Shown one piece after another: positions 1 through 11,830 of a stretch of DNA of 64,000 nt. The translations under genes and the position numbers were made by a program. The notes below the pieces were generated by a model. That model did no database searches, was not told where the DNA came from, and saw nothing but the letters and a program-made list of their open reading frames with translations. Every line of letters begins with the position of its first letter. Position 1 is the first letter of the stretch. The stretch is from Moorella humiferrea. GTDB taxonomy: Bacteria > Bacillota > DSM-521 > Neomoorellales > Neomoorellaceae. Where the stretch lies: the NCBI RefSeq assembly GCF_039233145.1, contig NZ_CP136419.1, positions 62,001-126,000 on the forward strand, in the 5' to 3' direction.

Positions 1-285
1 ACTCGACCGGAACAAGTTGTCCTGTCTTGCGGCGATGTAGTTATCTTGTATACCGATGGCCTGGTAGAAGCCCGCGATGCCAATGGTCAAAATTATGGTT
101 TAAATCGCCTTGAAGAGATAGTTGCCGCCAATACTTGCCTGGATGCAGTTGAACTCCGGGAGGTTATCTTAAATGACTTGTTTACCTTTACCGGCTGCAG
201 GCAGCAAAGGGATGATGTAACCCTGGTAATACTTAAGAAAGACCTGGAAAGGGGGGGTGAGTGTGTTGGAGATCAAGGTAAATAA
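1..285 (+). CDS. SpoIIE/RsbU-type PP2C serine phosphatase, C-terminal part
   Basis: The reading frame is open from base 1, so the 5' end lies outside the window. The visible 94 residues are the end of a PPM/PP2C (SpoIIE-type) phosphatase domain: a strand followed by LYTDGLVEARD, which carries the metal-binding Asp-Gly of the family, then a basic helix, and the late DDVTLVILK motif with the last metal-binding Asp. Such proteins dephosphorylate STAS anti-anti-sigma proteins, and the next gene, overlapping by 29 bases, encodes exactly such a STAS protein. Translational coupling and a partner-switching role are inferred from that. The input domains (PAS, GAF, receiver or HAMP) cannot be seen. Confidence 0.85.
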   Translation, partial: TRPEQVVLSCGDVVILYTDGLVEARDANGQNYGLNRLEEIVAANTCLDAVELREVILNDLFTFTGCRQQRDDVTLVILKKDLERGGECVGDQGK

Positions 286-586
286 AGAAAAGGAAAAGGC
301 CACCCTGCTGGTAGCGGGAGAATTGGACTACAGCAATGTTGCCCAGCTGCAGCAAGAGATTGCAAGGCAGGAGGCTCCCGTGGTGGAGGTAGTTCTTAAG
401 GACCTGCAGTTTATGGATTCCTCTGGTGCCGGGATGCTTCTCAACCAGGCCAGGTTGTTGAGCCGGCAGAACCGCGTTTTAAAAATTACCCATATCCCCG
501 CAAATATTCGCCATGACCTGGAAATAATTGGCTTTTTTCGCGTCTTAGAAACCCTTAAAGGCACCCCTCAAAGTGGAGGGGAGTGA
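257..586 (+). CDS. STAS-domain anti-sigma factor antagonist
   Basis: A 109-residue single STAS domain of the SpoIIAA/RsbV type. The phosphorylatable loop is visible as FMDSSGAGMLL, with Ser55/Ser56 as the likely kinase target of an anti-sigma factor. GTG start at 257 behind a G-rich ribosome binding site inside the end of the phosphatase gene; GTG at 263 is an alternative. In the family the unphosphorylated protein binds the anti-sigma kinase and frees a sigma factor, and the upstream phosphatase would reactivate it. No anti-sigma kinase gene follows, so the partner is unknown. The gene is followed directly by a FapA/DUF342 gene, so the module may act on something other than a sigma factor. 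Confidence 0.85.
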   Translation: MSVLEIKVNKEKEKATLLVAGELDYSNVAQLQQEIARQEAPVVEVVLKDLQFMDSSGAGMLLNQARLLSRQNRVLKITHIPANIRHDLEIIGFFRVLETLKGTPQSGGE

Positions 587-2401
587 TTGCATGTGGAATC
601 TTTAAAGACTGGAGCCCTTGAACAACCCGGGGAAAATGGCGTGGCACCCAGGGCGGCCGTAATAAACGGACAGCTGGTAATAAAACACCCGCCCGGAGGC
701 CCTTATCCGGTGATCGTGCCCTGCCCGGGGTTGCGCCTAGTAGTAAACGGGGAAGAACGAAGCGAACCGACGCCTGTAAATGAGAAGGATAGGGTGGAAA
801 TAATCGTTCTGGATGAAAGGAGGGAAGGATACTGGCAGATAAAGGTTAGTGCGGATAAACAGGAGGCACTTTTACAGGTAAAACCCTGGGTGTTAGTCCG
901 GCGGCAAGTGCGGGACCTGCTACCGGCGCGGGTTTTATACCTGGAGGTCCTGGAGCAGGAGGAGTTCTATAAACCTTTTACTCTGGAAGATTTAACCAGA
1001 GAGATGGGGCGTCAGGGTATCAAATATGGTATCGATTGGCAGGCCTGTGCCCGGGGACTTGAAGCCTCAACCGAGGGTACCTTAATTATTGCCCGGGGGC
1101 AACCCCCCGTACCAGGTAAAGACGCCACGGTAGAATTATTTTTTACTACCCAGCAAAAGGTTCCAGTAGCAGTCGGAGAAGAAGAGACGGTGAACTTCCG
1201 GGAAAGATTTCGTTTCACCGCGGTTGAGGCCGGAATGGTCCTGGCCAGGAAACATCCGGCTGAAGTTGGGCGGCCGGGGAAGGCGGTAACGGGGGAAATA
1301 ATCGTGCCCCCCGAGCCCAGGGATATTCAAATGACAGCCGGTTCCGGCGCTGTTTTAAGCAAAGATGGTTTGGAGGTCATTGCTACCATAGCCGGCCGCC
1401 CCGTGGCAAGGGGGGTTAAAGGGCGGGTTGTTATCAGTGTGCTCCCTGCCCTCATGCACCCTGGTAATGTTGATATTACCTCGGGAAACATTTCTTTCAC
1501 CGGTGATGTAATGATTGCCGGCCAGGTTGAAGAAGGAATGAGTGTTGAGGCTGGCGGTAATATTTATATAGAGGGCGCTGTATCCAGGGCCATGGTCCGG
1601 GCCGGGGGCTTAATTGAGGTAGGCGGCAACGTTTTTTCTTCCCTGCTGGCCGCCGGGAGTACGGGGGCTTTGCAACAGAAATGCGGCGCGATACTTGCCA
1701 GGGTTGCTGCCATCCTGGAGCAATTTGTAGCCGCTGCTACCCAGCTTTTCCATCATCCTTCCTTTAAAAAGGATGACCTTAAAGGTGGTATTGGTCCCCT
1801 GGTATTATTGCTTTTAGAGAAGAAATTTCGCGAGCTTCCTGCGGCGGTAGAATTACTAAAAAAGGAAGCCTACAGCCTTCCTGCTATATCAATGAATAGT
1901 TCGACGGCATTGATAAATGAACTGGAACGTCTGGTAAGGACACCATTGGCCATCAACAGTTTAGAACAACTGGAATCAATGTTGAAAGAAATTATAACCT
2001 GGCGGGATGAGATTAATACACCGCCTCAAGGTGCGTCCGACATTATAATTCACTACGCCATTAACTCAACCGTTATAGCCACCGGTAACATTAAAGTACT
2101 AGGTGATGGCTGTTATCATTCCAGGTTGCAGGCCGGGAAAGCGGTAGCTGTGCATGGTGTGTTCCGCGGTGGGGAGATCCAGGCCCAGGGTGACGTTTAT
2201 ATTAAGGAACTGGGCTCCCGTACCGGTACGAGCACCAGGGTCGAAACCCAGGCCGGGGCTACTGTGACCATAGATCATGCTTTTGAGAATACTTCCATCC
2301 GTATAGGTTCCCGTCAGTATAGTTTTGTTCAGGAAGAATGGGGAGTGCAGCTATGGCTTGACCGGGAAGGAAATCTGGCCAGGCGTAATATTCCAGCCTG
2401 A
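587..2401 (+). CDS. FapA/DUF342 family polymer-forming protein
   Basis: A 604-residue protein of the DUF342/FapA family. Residues 1-90 form a beta-rich N-terminal region (LVIKHPPGGPYPVIVP), followed by the conserved DUF342 core from about residue 190 (VLARKHPAEVGRPGKAVTGE) and a right-handed beta-helix built of short glycine-rich turns (ITSGNISFTGDVMIAGQV, EAGGNIYIEGAV). The middle, about 360-480, is helical and the last 100 residues return to beta-helix. TTG at 587 is chosen for the GTGGAGGGGA ribosome binding site; GTG at 593 is possible. In Vibrio, FapA affects flagellar assembly and polar localisation, but no flagellar gene is nearby here. Co-transcription with the phosphatase and STAS genes suggests a signalling link (inference). 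Confidence 0.75.
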   Translation: MHVESLKTGALEQPGENGVAPRAAVINGQLVIKHPPGGPYPVIVPCPGLRLVVNGEERSEPTPVNEKDRVEIIVLDERREGYWQIKVSADKQEALLQVKPWVLVRRQVRDLLPARVLYLEVLEQEEFYKPFTLEDLTREMGRQGIKYGIDWQACARGLEASTEGTLIIARGQPPVPGKDATVELFFTTQQKVPVAVGEEETVNFRERFRFTAVEAGMVLARKHPAEVGRPGKAVTGEIIVPPEPRDIQMTAGSGAVLSKDGLEVIATIAGRPVARGVKGRVVISVLPALMHPGNVDITSGNISFTGDVMIAGQVEEGMSVEAGGNIYIEGAVSRAMVRAGGLIEVGGNVFSSLLAAGSTGALQQKCGAILARVAAILEQFVAAATQLFHHPSFKKDDLKGGIGPLVLLLLEKKFRELPAAVELLKKEAYSLPAISMNSSTALINELERLVRTPLAINSLEQLESMLKEIITWRDEINTPPQGASDIIIHYAINSTVIATGNIKVLGDGCYHSRLQAGKAVAVHGVFRGGEIQAQGDVYIKELGSRTGTSTRVETQAGATVTIDHAFENTSIRIGSRQYSFVQEEWGVQLWLDREGNLARRNIPA

Positions 2402-2422
2402 TAGAAGCTAGCCGGATACAAA

Positions 2423-2442
2423 ACCCCCTGAAGGGGGTTTTT
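2423..2442 (+). terminator. Rho-independent terminator after the FapA-like gene
   Basis: A 7-bp stem (ACCCCCT/AGGGGGT) with a GA loop, followed by a short T run, 22 bases after the stop codon. It closes the phosphatase-STAS-FapA operon. Confidence 0.8.
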
Positions 2443-2524
2443 ACTTGCAGGAGGAAATCAAGGGTGGAGGAAGAATTATTAATGCGTTCTCGCGATAGCT
2501 AGACTGGGATGAAGAAGGGATATC

Positions 2525-3547
2525 ATGCAACTGGAAGACATCAAGGGAATAACCGTTTTAGGCACCGGCACCATGGGCCACGGCATTGCTTTATTATGCG
2601 CCCTGGCAGGTTATCAAGTGCGGCTTTTTGGCCGCAGTGATGCCAGCCTGGAGCGTGGCTTCAGCCAGATACGCTCCGGCCTGGAGTTGCTGGCAAGGAA
2701 CGGTCTTGTAGATGACTTTCGCATTGAAGGGGTAATGGAAAACATTAAAGGGGTTACGACCCTTGCTGAGGCCGCTGCAGGGGCCGATTTTGTCATTGAA
2801 GCCGTGGTGGAAAACCTGGCCGTGAAGCAGGGGCTATTTCAAGAACTCGATGCCCTGGCCCCGCCTCACGCCATCCTGGCTTCAACCACATCCGGCCTGG
2901 ACCCCACAGAGCTGGCGGCATTAACCAGGCGGCCGGAAAGGGTTATTGTTACCCACTTCTGGAATCCACCACATTTACTCCCCCTGGTAGAGATTGTCCG
3001 GGGAGAAAAAACGTCTGATGCTACCGTGGAACTGGCTAGGGCCCTGGTAATCAGGCTGGGCAGGAAGCCCATTAAAGTCAAAAAGGCCGTGCCCGGATTT
3101 GTGGGCAACCGCCTGCAGCTCGCCCTCCTGCGCGAGGCCCTGTACATCGTCGAACAGGGTTGGGCGACGCCGGAGGATGTAGATGCGGCCGTTAAATACG
3201 GTTTCGGTCGGCGTCTCGCGGTCACCGGCCCCCTGGAAAGCGCGGACCTTGGAGGCCTGGATGTGTTTTATAGCATCCAGTCTTACCTTAACCAGGACCT
3301 CTGCCACGAAAGAGGGCCGTCACAACTTCTCAAGGAAAAAGTAGAGCGGGGAGAACTGGGGATAAAGACCGGCCGCGGCTTTTACGACTGGCAGGATGAA
3401 CGGGTAGCTGCCGTTAAGAAAGCCAGGGAAGAAGACCTGATTAAGCGGATGAAGGAAGATTTAGGGTTTATACCCGCGTTTCCAGCCAAAGCCGCAGCGG
3501 CTTATATGGCGGAGGCGGCCCGGGCGGGGGAACGACCGGGGAGATAA
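2525..3547 (+). CDS. 3-hydroxyacyl-CoA dehydrogenase family protein
   Basis: A 340-residue two-domain NAD-dependent dehydrogenase. The Rossmann fold is visible at VLGTGTMGHGIA (residues 11-22). The catalytic region reads VTHFWNPPHLLPLVEI, giving the His and downstream Glu of the family; the C-terminal helical dimerisation domain starts near PGFVGNRLQLALLREA. The WNPPH variant differs from the HFFNP of classical 3-hydroxybutyryl-CoA dehydrogenases and resembles enzymes acting on other 3-hydroxy acids (carnitine or gulonate dehydrogenase-like), so the substrate is open. ATG at 2525 has GAAGAAGGGA upstream. It stands alone: no thiolase, crotonase or acyl-CoA dehydrogenase is adjacent. The 3' end overlaps the convergent gene by 80 bases, which is unusual. 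Confidence 0.8.
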   Translation: MQLEDIKGITVLGTGTMGHGIALLCALAGYQVRLFGRSDASLERGFSQIRSGLELLARNGLVDDFRIEGVMENIKGVTTLAEAAAGADFVIEAVVENLAVKQGLFQELDALAPPHAILASTTSGLDPTELAALTRRPERVIVTHFWNPPHLLPLVEIVRGEKTSDATVELARALVIRLGRKPIKVKKAVPGFVGNRLQLALLREALYIVEQGWATPEDVDAAVKYGFGRRLAVTGPLESADLGGLDVFYSIQSYLNQDLCHERGPSQLLKEKVERGELGIKTGRGFYDWQDERVAAVKKAREEDLIKRMKEDLGFIPAFPAKAAAAYMAEAARAGERPGR

Positions 3548-4124
3548 TCCTGCTGCCCAAACATTGGATCGTAACATTTACCTCCAGGTAGCCGGAGGCC
3601 GGGTAGACGACGGCCTGTTGGCGGCGGGGGCCGGATTGCAGGATAAGGGTGAACGTCCTGCCGGCCCTATCGGCATAAACTACTTCGACTTCATAAGAGT
3701 AGCAAGCCACGGCAATGGCCTGATCGCCCGGGGATAGGGGGAGCAATCGTCCCTGGGGCACAATGTTTTTTATCGTGCAGGTGAGGATCTTTACCGGCAC
3801 GCCGGTCGCCGGACCGGTCGGGATATAAGGTCTGACAAGGAAGTTGTCGTCTGCACGCCAGGTCGAAGCCAGCACCCTTTTAGCCGCAATTAACTCAACG
3901 CGGTAGGGAAAAGTTTGCCGGGCACCCTCCTGCCAGCCCGGCCAGCCAGGGACAAGTAGCTGGCCGGGCCTAACCGGCTGTAATTCGCGGGCGGGGATCA
4001 GCATTAGGGTATCCTGGAGAATATTGAAGGTCACAAGCTCCCCTACCGCCACCTGAATATCGATCCTGGGCCCAATGCGGAACAGGTTGCCTTTATTGGC
4101 CACACTGGGAGCCGTGAACGGCAT
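3468..4124 (-). CDS. Hypothetical beta-rich protein, proline-rich C-terminus
   Basis: I do not recognise this protein. From the chosen ATG (4124, preceded by GGGTGGTGG on the minus strand and 24 bases after the stop of the upstream glycosyltransferase) it has 218 residues; a longer frame to 4193 would overlap that gene by 46 bases. It is strand-rich, contains two segments resembling each other in composition (VRPGQLLVPGWPG, LSPGDQAIAVACYSYEVEV), and ends in a PPPGPPPPYKP stretch before a charged tail. There is no signal peptide or membrane segment. It is last in a minus-strand group with two glycosyltransferases and a TasA-like protein, so a structural or glycosylated surface role is possible but only inferred. 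Confidence 0.6.
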   Translation of the reverse strand: MPFTAPSVANKGNLFRIGPRIDIQVAVGELVTFNILQDTLMLIPARELQPVRPGQLLVPGWPGWQEGARQTFPYRVELIAAKRVLASTWRADDNFLVRPYIPTGPATGVPVKILTCTIKNIVPQGRLLPLSPGDQAIAVACYSYEVEVVYADRAGRTFTLILQSGPRRQQAVVYPASGYLEVNVTIQCLGSRIISPVVPPPGPPPPYKPLRLWLETRV

Positions 4125-4147
4125 CTGCCACCACCCGCTTGCAAAAC

Positions 4148-5266
4148 CTAGCGAAATACCTCCCCCATAACCTTGGCCCAGCGCTCGGCCCATATTTTCC
4201 GGTCAAAGGTCAGGGCTACTTCCCGGGCACGCCGGCCCATCAGCTTTCTCTTGTCCTTATCTAGGGCCAGATCTTCAATGGCTGCCACCAGGTTTTCTAC
4301 AGTCGGCTTAATTAAATAACCGTTATAGCCGTGGATGATGATGTCGCTTAGACCGCCCGCCAGCCCGGCAATTACCGGCTTACCGCAGGCCATGGCTTCC
4401 AGGGCAGCCAGGCTGGTGCCTTCAGTTGAGCGGGAGGGGATCAGGACAATATCGGCCTGCCGGTAAATTTCCGGCATCATCTCCAGGGGTTTCCAGTAGT
4501 AGAAACAGCGCTCCCGACCGGCTGCCCACTGGGCCATGAGTTTTTCGGCATTATCATTATGGCCGCGGCCGCAGAAGTGAAACTCAAGCCAGGGGTAGCG
4601 GGAGAGCAGTTTTTCTGCCGCCCGCATGGTCTCGTTGACACCCCTCACGGGGACCAGACGACGGGGAAAAAGGATGCGAACAGTATCCGTACCGGCTTGC
4701 TCTTCTTCCGACGGACGAAAGAGGTCAGTATCAACATAGTTGGGGATGTACTCCCATTTATGATAAAAGCCGGGTAGGGTAGCGTTAAAAAAGTTAATGG
4801 TATTGGTATCAACGGATACTAGTTTAGAGGGGCCTGCCAGGGCGATACCCAGGCGCCGCAGCCATTCCTGGCGGCTTTCGGGTTTACCGGCCACCAGGTC
4901 AAAACCCGGCCAATCCCAGAATACCCCATGGCTGATGGCTATGCTTTTTTCCCTGGCCACCGGGTAAGCCAGGGTGAGGATAAAGTAGATGGCGTAATCA
5001 AAGGCCATGGAGTTTTCATAAAAGGCGGTGGTTAGGTCGGGGAAGGTATAGTATTCACTTTTTGTTACCGGGATGCTGCGAATCCGTATGCCATCGAATT
5101 CTCTGGTCCAGCCGCTGCCGATCTGCCAGACCTCGACGTAAAAGCCCATTTCTTTAAGCAGGCGGCAGAGATCCACTTGGTAACGTTCGGCCCCACCCAT
5201 GATAATTCGCTCGCCCGCTGGATTAAAGAAATTGGTGGTCAGGAGGGCCACTTTTTTTGCAACCAT
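4148..5266 (-). CDS. Glycosyltransferase family 4 (GT-B)
   Basis: A 372-residue GT-B enzyme. The N-terminal half has the glycine-rich acceptor loop IMGGAERYQVDLCRLL. The C-terminal half carries the nucleotide-sugar site: LFPRRLVPVRGVNE, the second-domain FCGRGH turn, and the E-x7-E motif at STEGTSLAALEAMACGKPV followed by GYNGYLIKP. These are typical of GT4 retaining transferases. Start at 5266 is chosen for AGGAAGGTGAC upstream; the frame stays open 34 codons further, which I consider untranslated. Donor and acceptor cannot be read from sequence. It is downstream of a TasA-like gene and a family-2 glycosyltransferase on the same strand. Confidence 0.85.
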   Translation of the reverse strand: MVAKKVALLTTNFFNPAGERIIMGGAERYQVDLCRLLKEMGFYVEVWQIGSGWTREFDGIRIRSIPVTKSEYYTFPDLTTAFYENSMAFDYAIYFILTLAYPVAREKSIAISHGVFWDWPGFDLVAGKPESRQEWLRRLGIALAGPSKLVSVDTNTINFFNATLPGFYHKWEYIPNYVDTDLFRPSEEEQAGTDTVRILFPRRLVPVRGVNETMRAAEKLLSRYPWLEFHFCGRGHNDNAEKLMAQWAAGRERCFYYWKPLEMMPEIYRQADIVLIPSRSTEGTSLAALEAMACGKPVIAGLAGGLSDIIIHGYNGYLIKPTVENLVAAIEDLALDKDKRKLMGRRAREVALTFDRKIWAERWAKVMGEVFR

Positions 5267-5302
5267 ATCTGTCACCTTCCTGGGGCCAATTTTAGGAGAT
5301 TC

Positions 5303-5324
5303 AAGCCCGGCCAGCGCCGGGCTT
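5303..5324 (-). repeat. Intergenic inverted repeat
   Basis: Perfect 9-bp arms (AAGCCCGGC/GCCGGGCTT) around a 4-base loop between the TasA-like gene and the glycosyltransferase. On the transcribed minus strand it has no T run, so it looks more like an mRNA-stabilising or attenuating hairpin than a full terminator. It could reduce expression of the downstream genes relative to the TasA-like gene. Confidence 0.6.
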
Positions 5325-5327
5325 TTC

Positions 5328-5789
5328 CTAGACCAGGGGTGAAGCCTGGGCGGTAAAGACGAGATCAACGCTTAAATCCAGGTTTTGCACGATATTGCCG
5401 ACGGTTTCCGGAAGGCTGACGACGAAGGTCAACAGGTCGTCCTGGGGTGAAACAAGGAGGCGACCGCCGGCAGGTTGGTTATAAAGGCCGGAAAGGGGGC
5501 CGTCATAAAGGACGGTGGAAGGACTTGCTTCGATATAGATGTTCAGGCGGTCGGCAAGAATCTGGGCTTCCGTGGCCGTGGTAGGGCTAATCCCCTGCCA
5601 GTCGGCAAATATAAAGTAGTATTCATCTACGGTGCCGGTATTGGACACCTGGAGCTGGGGCGATCCGACGGATTGGCCCGGCACCAGGTTGGCCGGTGAA
5701 AAGAGGGCCGTCGTCGGGCTGAGGCTCAATGCCACGTCGGCCGTTCCTACCGTATTACCCGCTGCGGTGGCGCTGACGGTTAGGGGCAT
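5328..5789 (-). CDS. TasA/camelysin-like beta-sandwich protein without signal peptide
   Basis: A 153-residue protein resembling the mature part of TasA/CalY (camelysin, M73) proteins: LVPGQSVGSPQLQVSNTGTV matches the strand pair that leads into the conserved Asn-x-Gly turn, LADRLNIYIEASPSTVLYDG matches the middle strands, and LTFVVSLPETVGNIVQ and LDLSVDLVFTAQA the final ones. Family members normally have a signal peptide; here the ATG (RBS AAAAGGAG, 7 bases away) opens directly into the domain and no upstream in-frame extension exists before the stop of the preceding gene. It may therefore stay in the mother cell or spore coat, or leave by another route. It is flanked by glycosyltransferases, which suggests a modified surface protein (inference). 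Confidence 0.65.
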   Translation of the reverse strand: MPLTVSATAAGNTVGTADVALSLSPTTALFSPANLVPGQSVGSPQLQVSNTGTVDEYYFIFADWQGISPTTATEAQILADRLNIYIEASPSTVLYDGPLSGLYNQPAGGRLLVSPQDDLLTFVVSLPETVGNIVQNLDLSVDLVFTAQASPLV

Positions 5790-5826
5790 AACCCATCACT
5801 CCTTTTATTACCTTTGTTGTAATAAC

Positions 5827-6555
5827 TTATGATTTACGGTAAGGGATGGTAACCCCTTCGCACCATTTTTCAAGGTGTATTTTTTCGGGAGGCCAGAGGA
5901 TGCTTTCGTAATGCTCCCGGGGCAGATACAGGCAATCTGGATCCCGGCTAACGGCGCGTTCATATTTCAGCCGGAGTTCCGCCGGGTTGGCCCATCCCAG
6001 GTGTTTAATCCTAAGGTCACTTTCCAGGTGAGGCAGGCGACGGTAGGCCAGGGGCAGGCGGCCGCAGTGAAACGGTAACGGCGGCCATTCCGACGAGAGA
6101 TGGGGTTGGTACTTTACCAGGTAAATAGCAAAACCCCTCAACCACGGATTCCACAGGCCGTCAACGCGGTAATAGTCTTCGCCACCCCAACAGTCGAAAA
6201 GGCGGAAGCTGACGGCGGAAAAGAGTTTTTGCTTAAGGAGATAGGGGAGTTCATAGGCCGCCCTAGCTTCCAGCAACTCGTCGGCATCAAGGGCCAGGAT
6301 CCATTCGGGATTGCCGGCAACGGCGTAAGTCCAGAGTTCATGGCGTAACCGCGATTCATCGAGGAGAAAAAGGGAAGTTTCGCGGCGGTAAAGCTTAACA
6401 AGAGGGAAACTTAAGCATATTTCCGGGGTGGCATCGGTAGAACCGTCGTCCAGGACGACGATCTCGTCTGCATAAGTGGTTAAAGACCGCAGGCAACGTT
6501 CTAAGTAGCGGTCGGCTTCATTGTAGACGATCATCATGGCAGTGAGCTTAGGCAT
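5827..6555 (-). CDS. Glycosyltransferase family 2 (GT-A)
   Basis: A 242-residue GT-A enzyme. The N-terminus has TAMMIVYNEADRYLERCL and EIVVLDDGSTDATPEIC, with the family's DDGSTD nucleotide-binding motif; the metal-binding DXD is ILALDADELLE near residue 100. The C-terminal part is rich in aromatic residues and lacks membrane segments. ATG at 6555 is preceded by AGGAGG at a good distance; the longer frame to 6642 has no ribosome binding site. It is the first gene of the minus-strand group ending at 3468. The size and motif set recall CgeD-like and other spore-associated GT2 enzymes, but the acceptor is unknown. Confidence 0.85.
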   Translation of the reverse strand: MPKLTAMMIVYNEADRYLERCLRSLTTYADEIVVLDDGSTDATPEICLSFPLVKLYRRETSLFLLDESRLRHELWTYAVAGNPEWILALDADELLEARAAYELPYLLKQKLFSAVSFRLFDCWGGEDYYRVDGLWNPWLRGFAIYLVKYQPHLSSEWPPLPFHCGRLPLAYRRLPHLESDLRIKHLGWANPAELRLKYERAVSRDPDCLYLPREHYESILWPPEKIHLEKWCEGVTIPYRKS

Positions 6556-6649
6556 TACCCTTCGCCTCCTTCCCTTGTAGGTCGACGCCCTTAAATTTTT
6601 ATGCTTCCCACTCCCGTTGGGTGAATTGCCCGCCGGCCGCAAAAAAGAA

Positions 6650-6685
6650 AAGCCTGCGAAAAGGGGGAACCCTTTTCGCAGGCTT
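6650..6685. terminator. Strong bidirectional terminator
   Basis: 16-bp arms (5' arm AAGCCTGCGAAAAGGG) around a GGAA loop, with T runs on both strands. It lies just after the stop of the PFOR gene on the minus strand and is the expected end of that transcript. Confidence 0.9.
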
Positions 6686-6696
6686 TTTCGACGGGT

Positions 6697-10230
<3,534 letters not shown>

Positions 10231-10280
10231 TCACCAAAAATTTAACTATACCCCTGGTCCCTATATTTTATTCCTCTATT

Positions 10281-10309
10281 AATCTATCATTAGAGCTTTA
10301 AACGGTCAA
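10281..10309 (-). promoter_or_regulatory. Probable sigma-A promoter for PFOR
   Basis: On the minus strand, TTGACC (10304-10309) and TAGATT (10281-10286) are separated by 17 bases, about 55 bases upstream of the start codon. The -35 is good and the -10 is moderate. Confidence 0.5.
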
Positions 10310-10348
10310 TACCAAGTATGCAATATACCAATTAAGCACTTGCTAGGT

Positions 10349-11626
10349 TTAAGGACCTGTACCAATGGTGTCGATGCGCCACCCAGTAGTAGGCGTCTCC
10401 TGCCGCAGGGTAAAAAACAGTATGCGCCTGCCGCTGTCGTAGGTCACTACCCTGCGTACGTTGAGGTCGACTTCTACCATAAATTTTTTTACGTCATCCC
10501 GGCCTGCTGTGGCAGGATCGTTTATGGGCTGGATGCGAATTATCCTGGCCCGGGTGATGTTGCCGATCTCATCGGCATCGTTAGTTGCGTAGGAGTAATT
10601 ATACAAGCGGTTGTTGTCCATATTGCGGAACAAGTAACTTACCAGGCGGCGGCGCGTTTCTGTCGCGTGGGCAGTACGGGGATCATTGTTGTTAATGGCC
10701 TCGTAATAGGTTTCAATGACTTTTTCCGGAGACATCTGGCTGATCAGCTTTTCCTGGGGATTTTGGTGGTCGATATACTGGTCGACCCACTCCCCCCAAC
10801 TTTTGCCGGTAATTTCCTCCAAACGGCGCCCCTTAAGAGAACACGCGAAGGCATCATGGCGTCCGGCATCGAGCCAGGCTCCAATTATTTTAATCCCGTC
10901 CTTAACAATGACGGCCCGGTTGGCATCCCGGCGCGGCTCCATAAAAGGGGGTAGGGGCTCTTCGATTTTATAAAGATTGACGGTGACCGTTTTACCCAGG
11001 TAGGGGGTGATGTCAAGGCCGACATCCCTGCTTAACTCATTGTTGTAGGCATAGTAAAGGGATACGGGATATTCCCCGGATTCATGGATGAATTTATCAG
11101 GGAGACGGCCGGTATAGGTTTTAATTTTGTAAAAGATGGTCCAGCCGTATTGTTTTAAAAAGGCGGCATCTTGAGGATCGATATCGCTGGAGGCTTCGGT
11201 ATATTCGGCAAGGGGTGCCAGCTTGGTATAAAATTCTGCCGCTACCTGATGCCAGCCGTCTTCCAGTTCCAGATAACCGGGGGCATTATCCTGGTGCCAG
11301 AAAGGGTAACGTTTGCTGACGGCTATTTCACCGTTTTTGTTATATTTAAAGGCAAGGTAGTCTTTTTTCCCCTTCCAATCCTCAGGTGGAGGTTCTGTTT
11401 TGGGTAGTGGGCCGAGAAGGTTTAAAAAGCGTTGGGTCAACTGCCTGTCGACAAGGTTTATTATCTGACGCGGTTCCTCGCCGGGCTTTTCGGTCGCATA
11501 GACTTCTATGCCGGTAATTTCATTTTGAAATTCTTTAAACGCAGCCGCCGTTTCTTTGCGGGACTGGCAGCCGGAAAGGTTTAGTAAAATTAAGAGCAAC
11601 AGGAGGACGGGCAAACTTTTTCGCAT
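10349..11626 (-). CDS. Lipoprotein with C-terminal DUF4829-like domain
   Basis: A 425-residue secreted lipoprotein: a short basic N-terminus, a leucine-rich segment and the lipobox LSGC with Cys20. The central region (about 30-290) has no motif I recognise; the last 120 residues begin MSPEKVIETYYEAINNNDP and have the helix-plus-sheet pattern of NTF2-like/DUF4829 domains common in Firmicute lipoproteins. It is a single gene between the PFOR promoter and the divergent tungstate regulator; nothing in the context suggests a role. Confidence 0.75.
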   Translation of the reverse strand: MRKSLPVLLLLLILLNLSGCQSRKETAAAFKEFQNEITGIEVYATEKPGEEPRQIINLVDRQLTQRFLNLLGPLPKTEPPPEDWKGKKDYLAFKYNKNGEIAVSKRYPFWHQDNAPGYLELEDGWHQVAAEFYTKLAPLAEYTEASSDIDPQDAAFLKQYGWTIFYKIKTYTGRLPDKFIHESGEYPVSLYYAYNNELSRDVGLDITPYLGKTVTVNLYKIEEPLPPFMEPRRDANRAVIVKDGIKIIGAWLDAGRHDAFACSLKGRRLEEITGKSWGEWVDQYIDHQNPQEKLISQMSPEKVIETYYEAINNNDPRTAHATETRRRLVSYLFRNMDNNRLYNYSYATNDADEIGNITRARIIRIQPINDPATAGRDDVKKFMVEVDLNVRRVVTYDSGRRILFFTLRQETPTTGWRIDTIGTGP

Positions 11627-11776
11627 ACCAATACCCCTTTGTATAGAAGTGCCTATCTTATATAGACGTCTCTCTCCAAATAAGGTTCCCCACTGGAAAA
11701 TAGGATTTATACTTCCACCAAGAGCTATTGTACACCTAAAGGCGGTTGCTGCAAATAGGTTTGATGGGCTAAAACC

Positions 11777-11805
11777 TTGACTATGTTTTTCTGGAAATTT
11801 ATAAT
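11777..11805 (+). promoter_or_regulatory. Sigma-A promoter for the ModE-like gene
   Basis: TTGACT (11777-11782), 17-base spacer, TATAAT (11800-11805), 25 bases before the ATG. A near-consensus promoter that probably drives the regulator and possibly the whole tungstate operon. Confidence 0.85.
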
Positions 11806-11830
11806 TTAATTAGTTTATCGAGGTGGGAAA

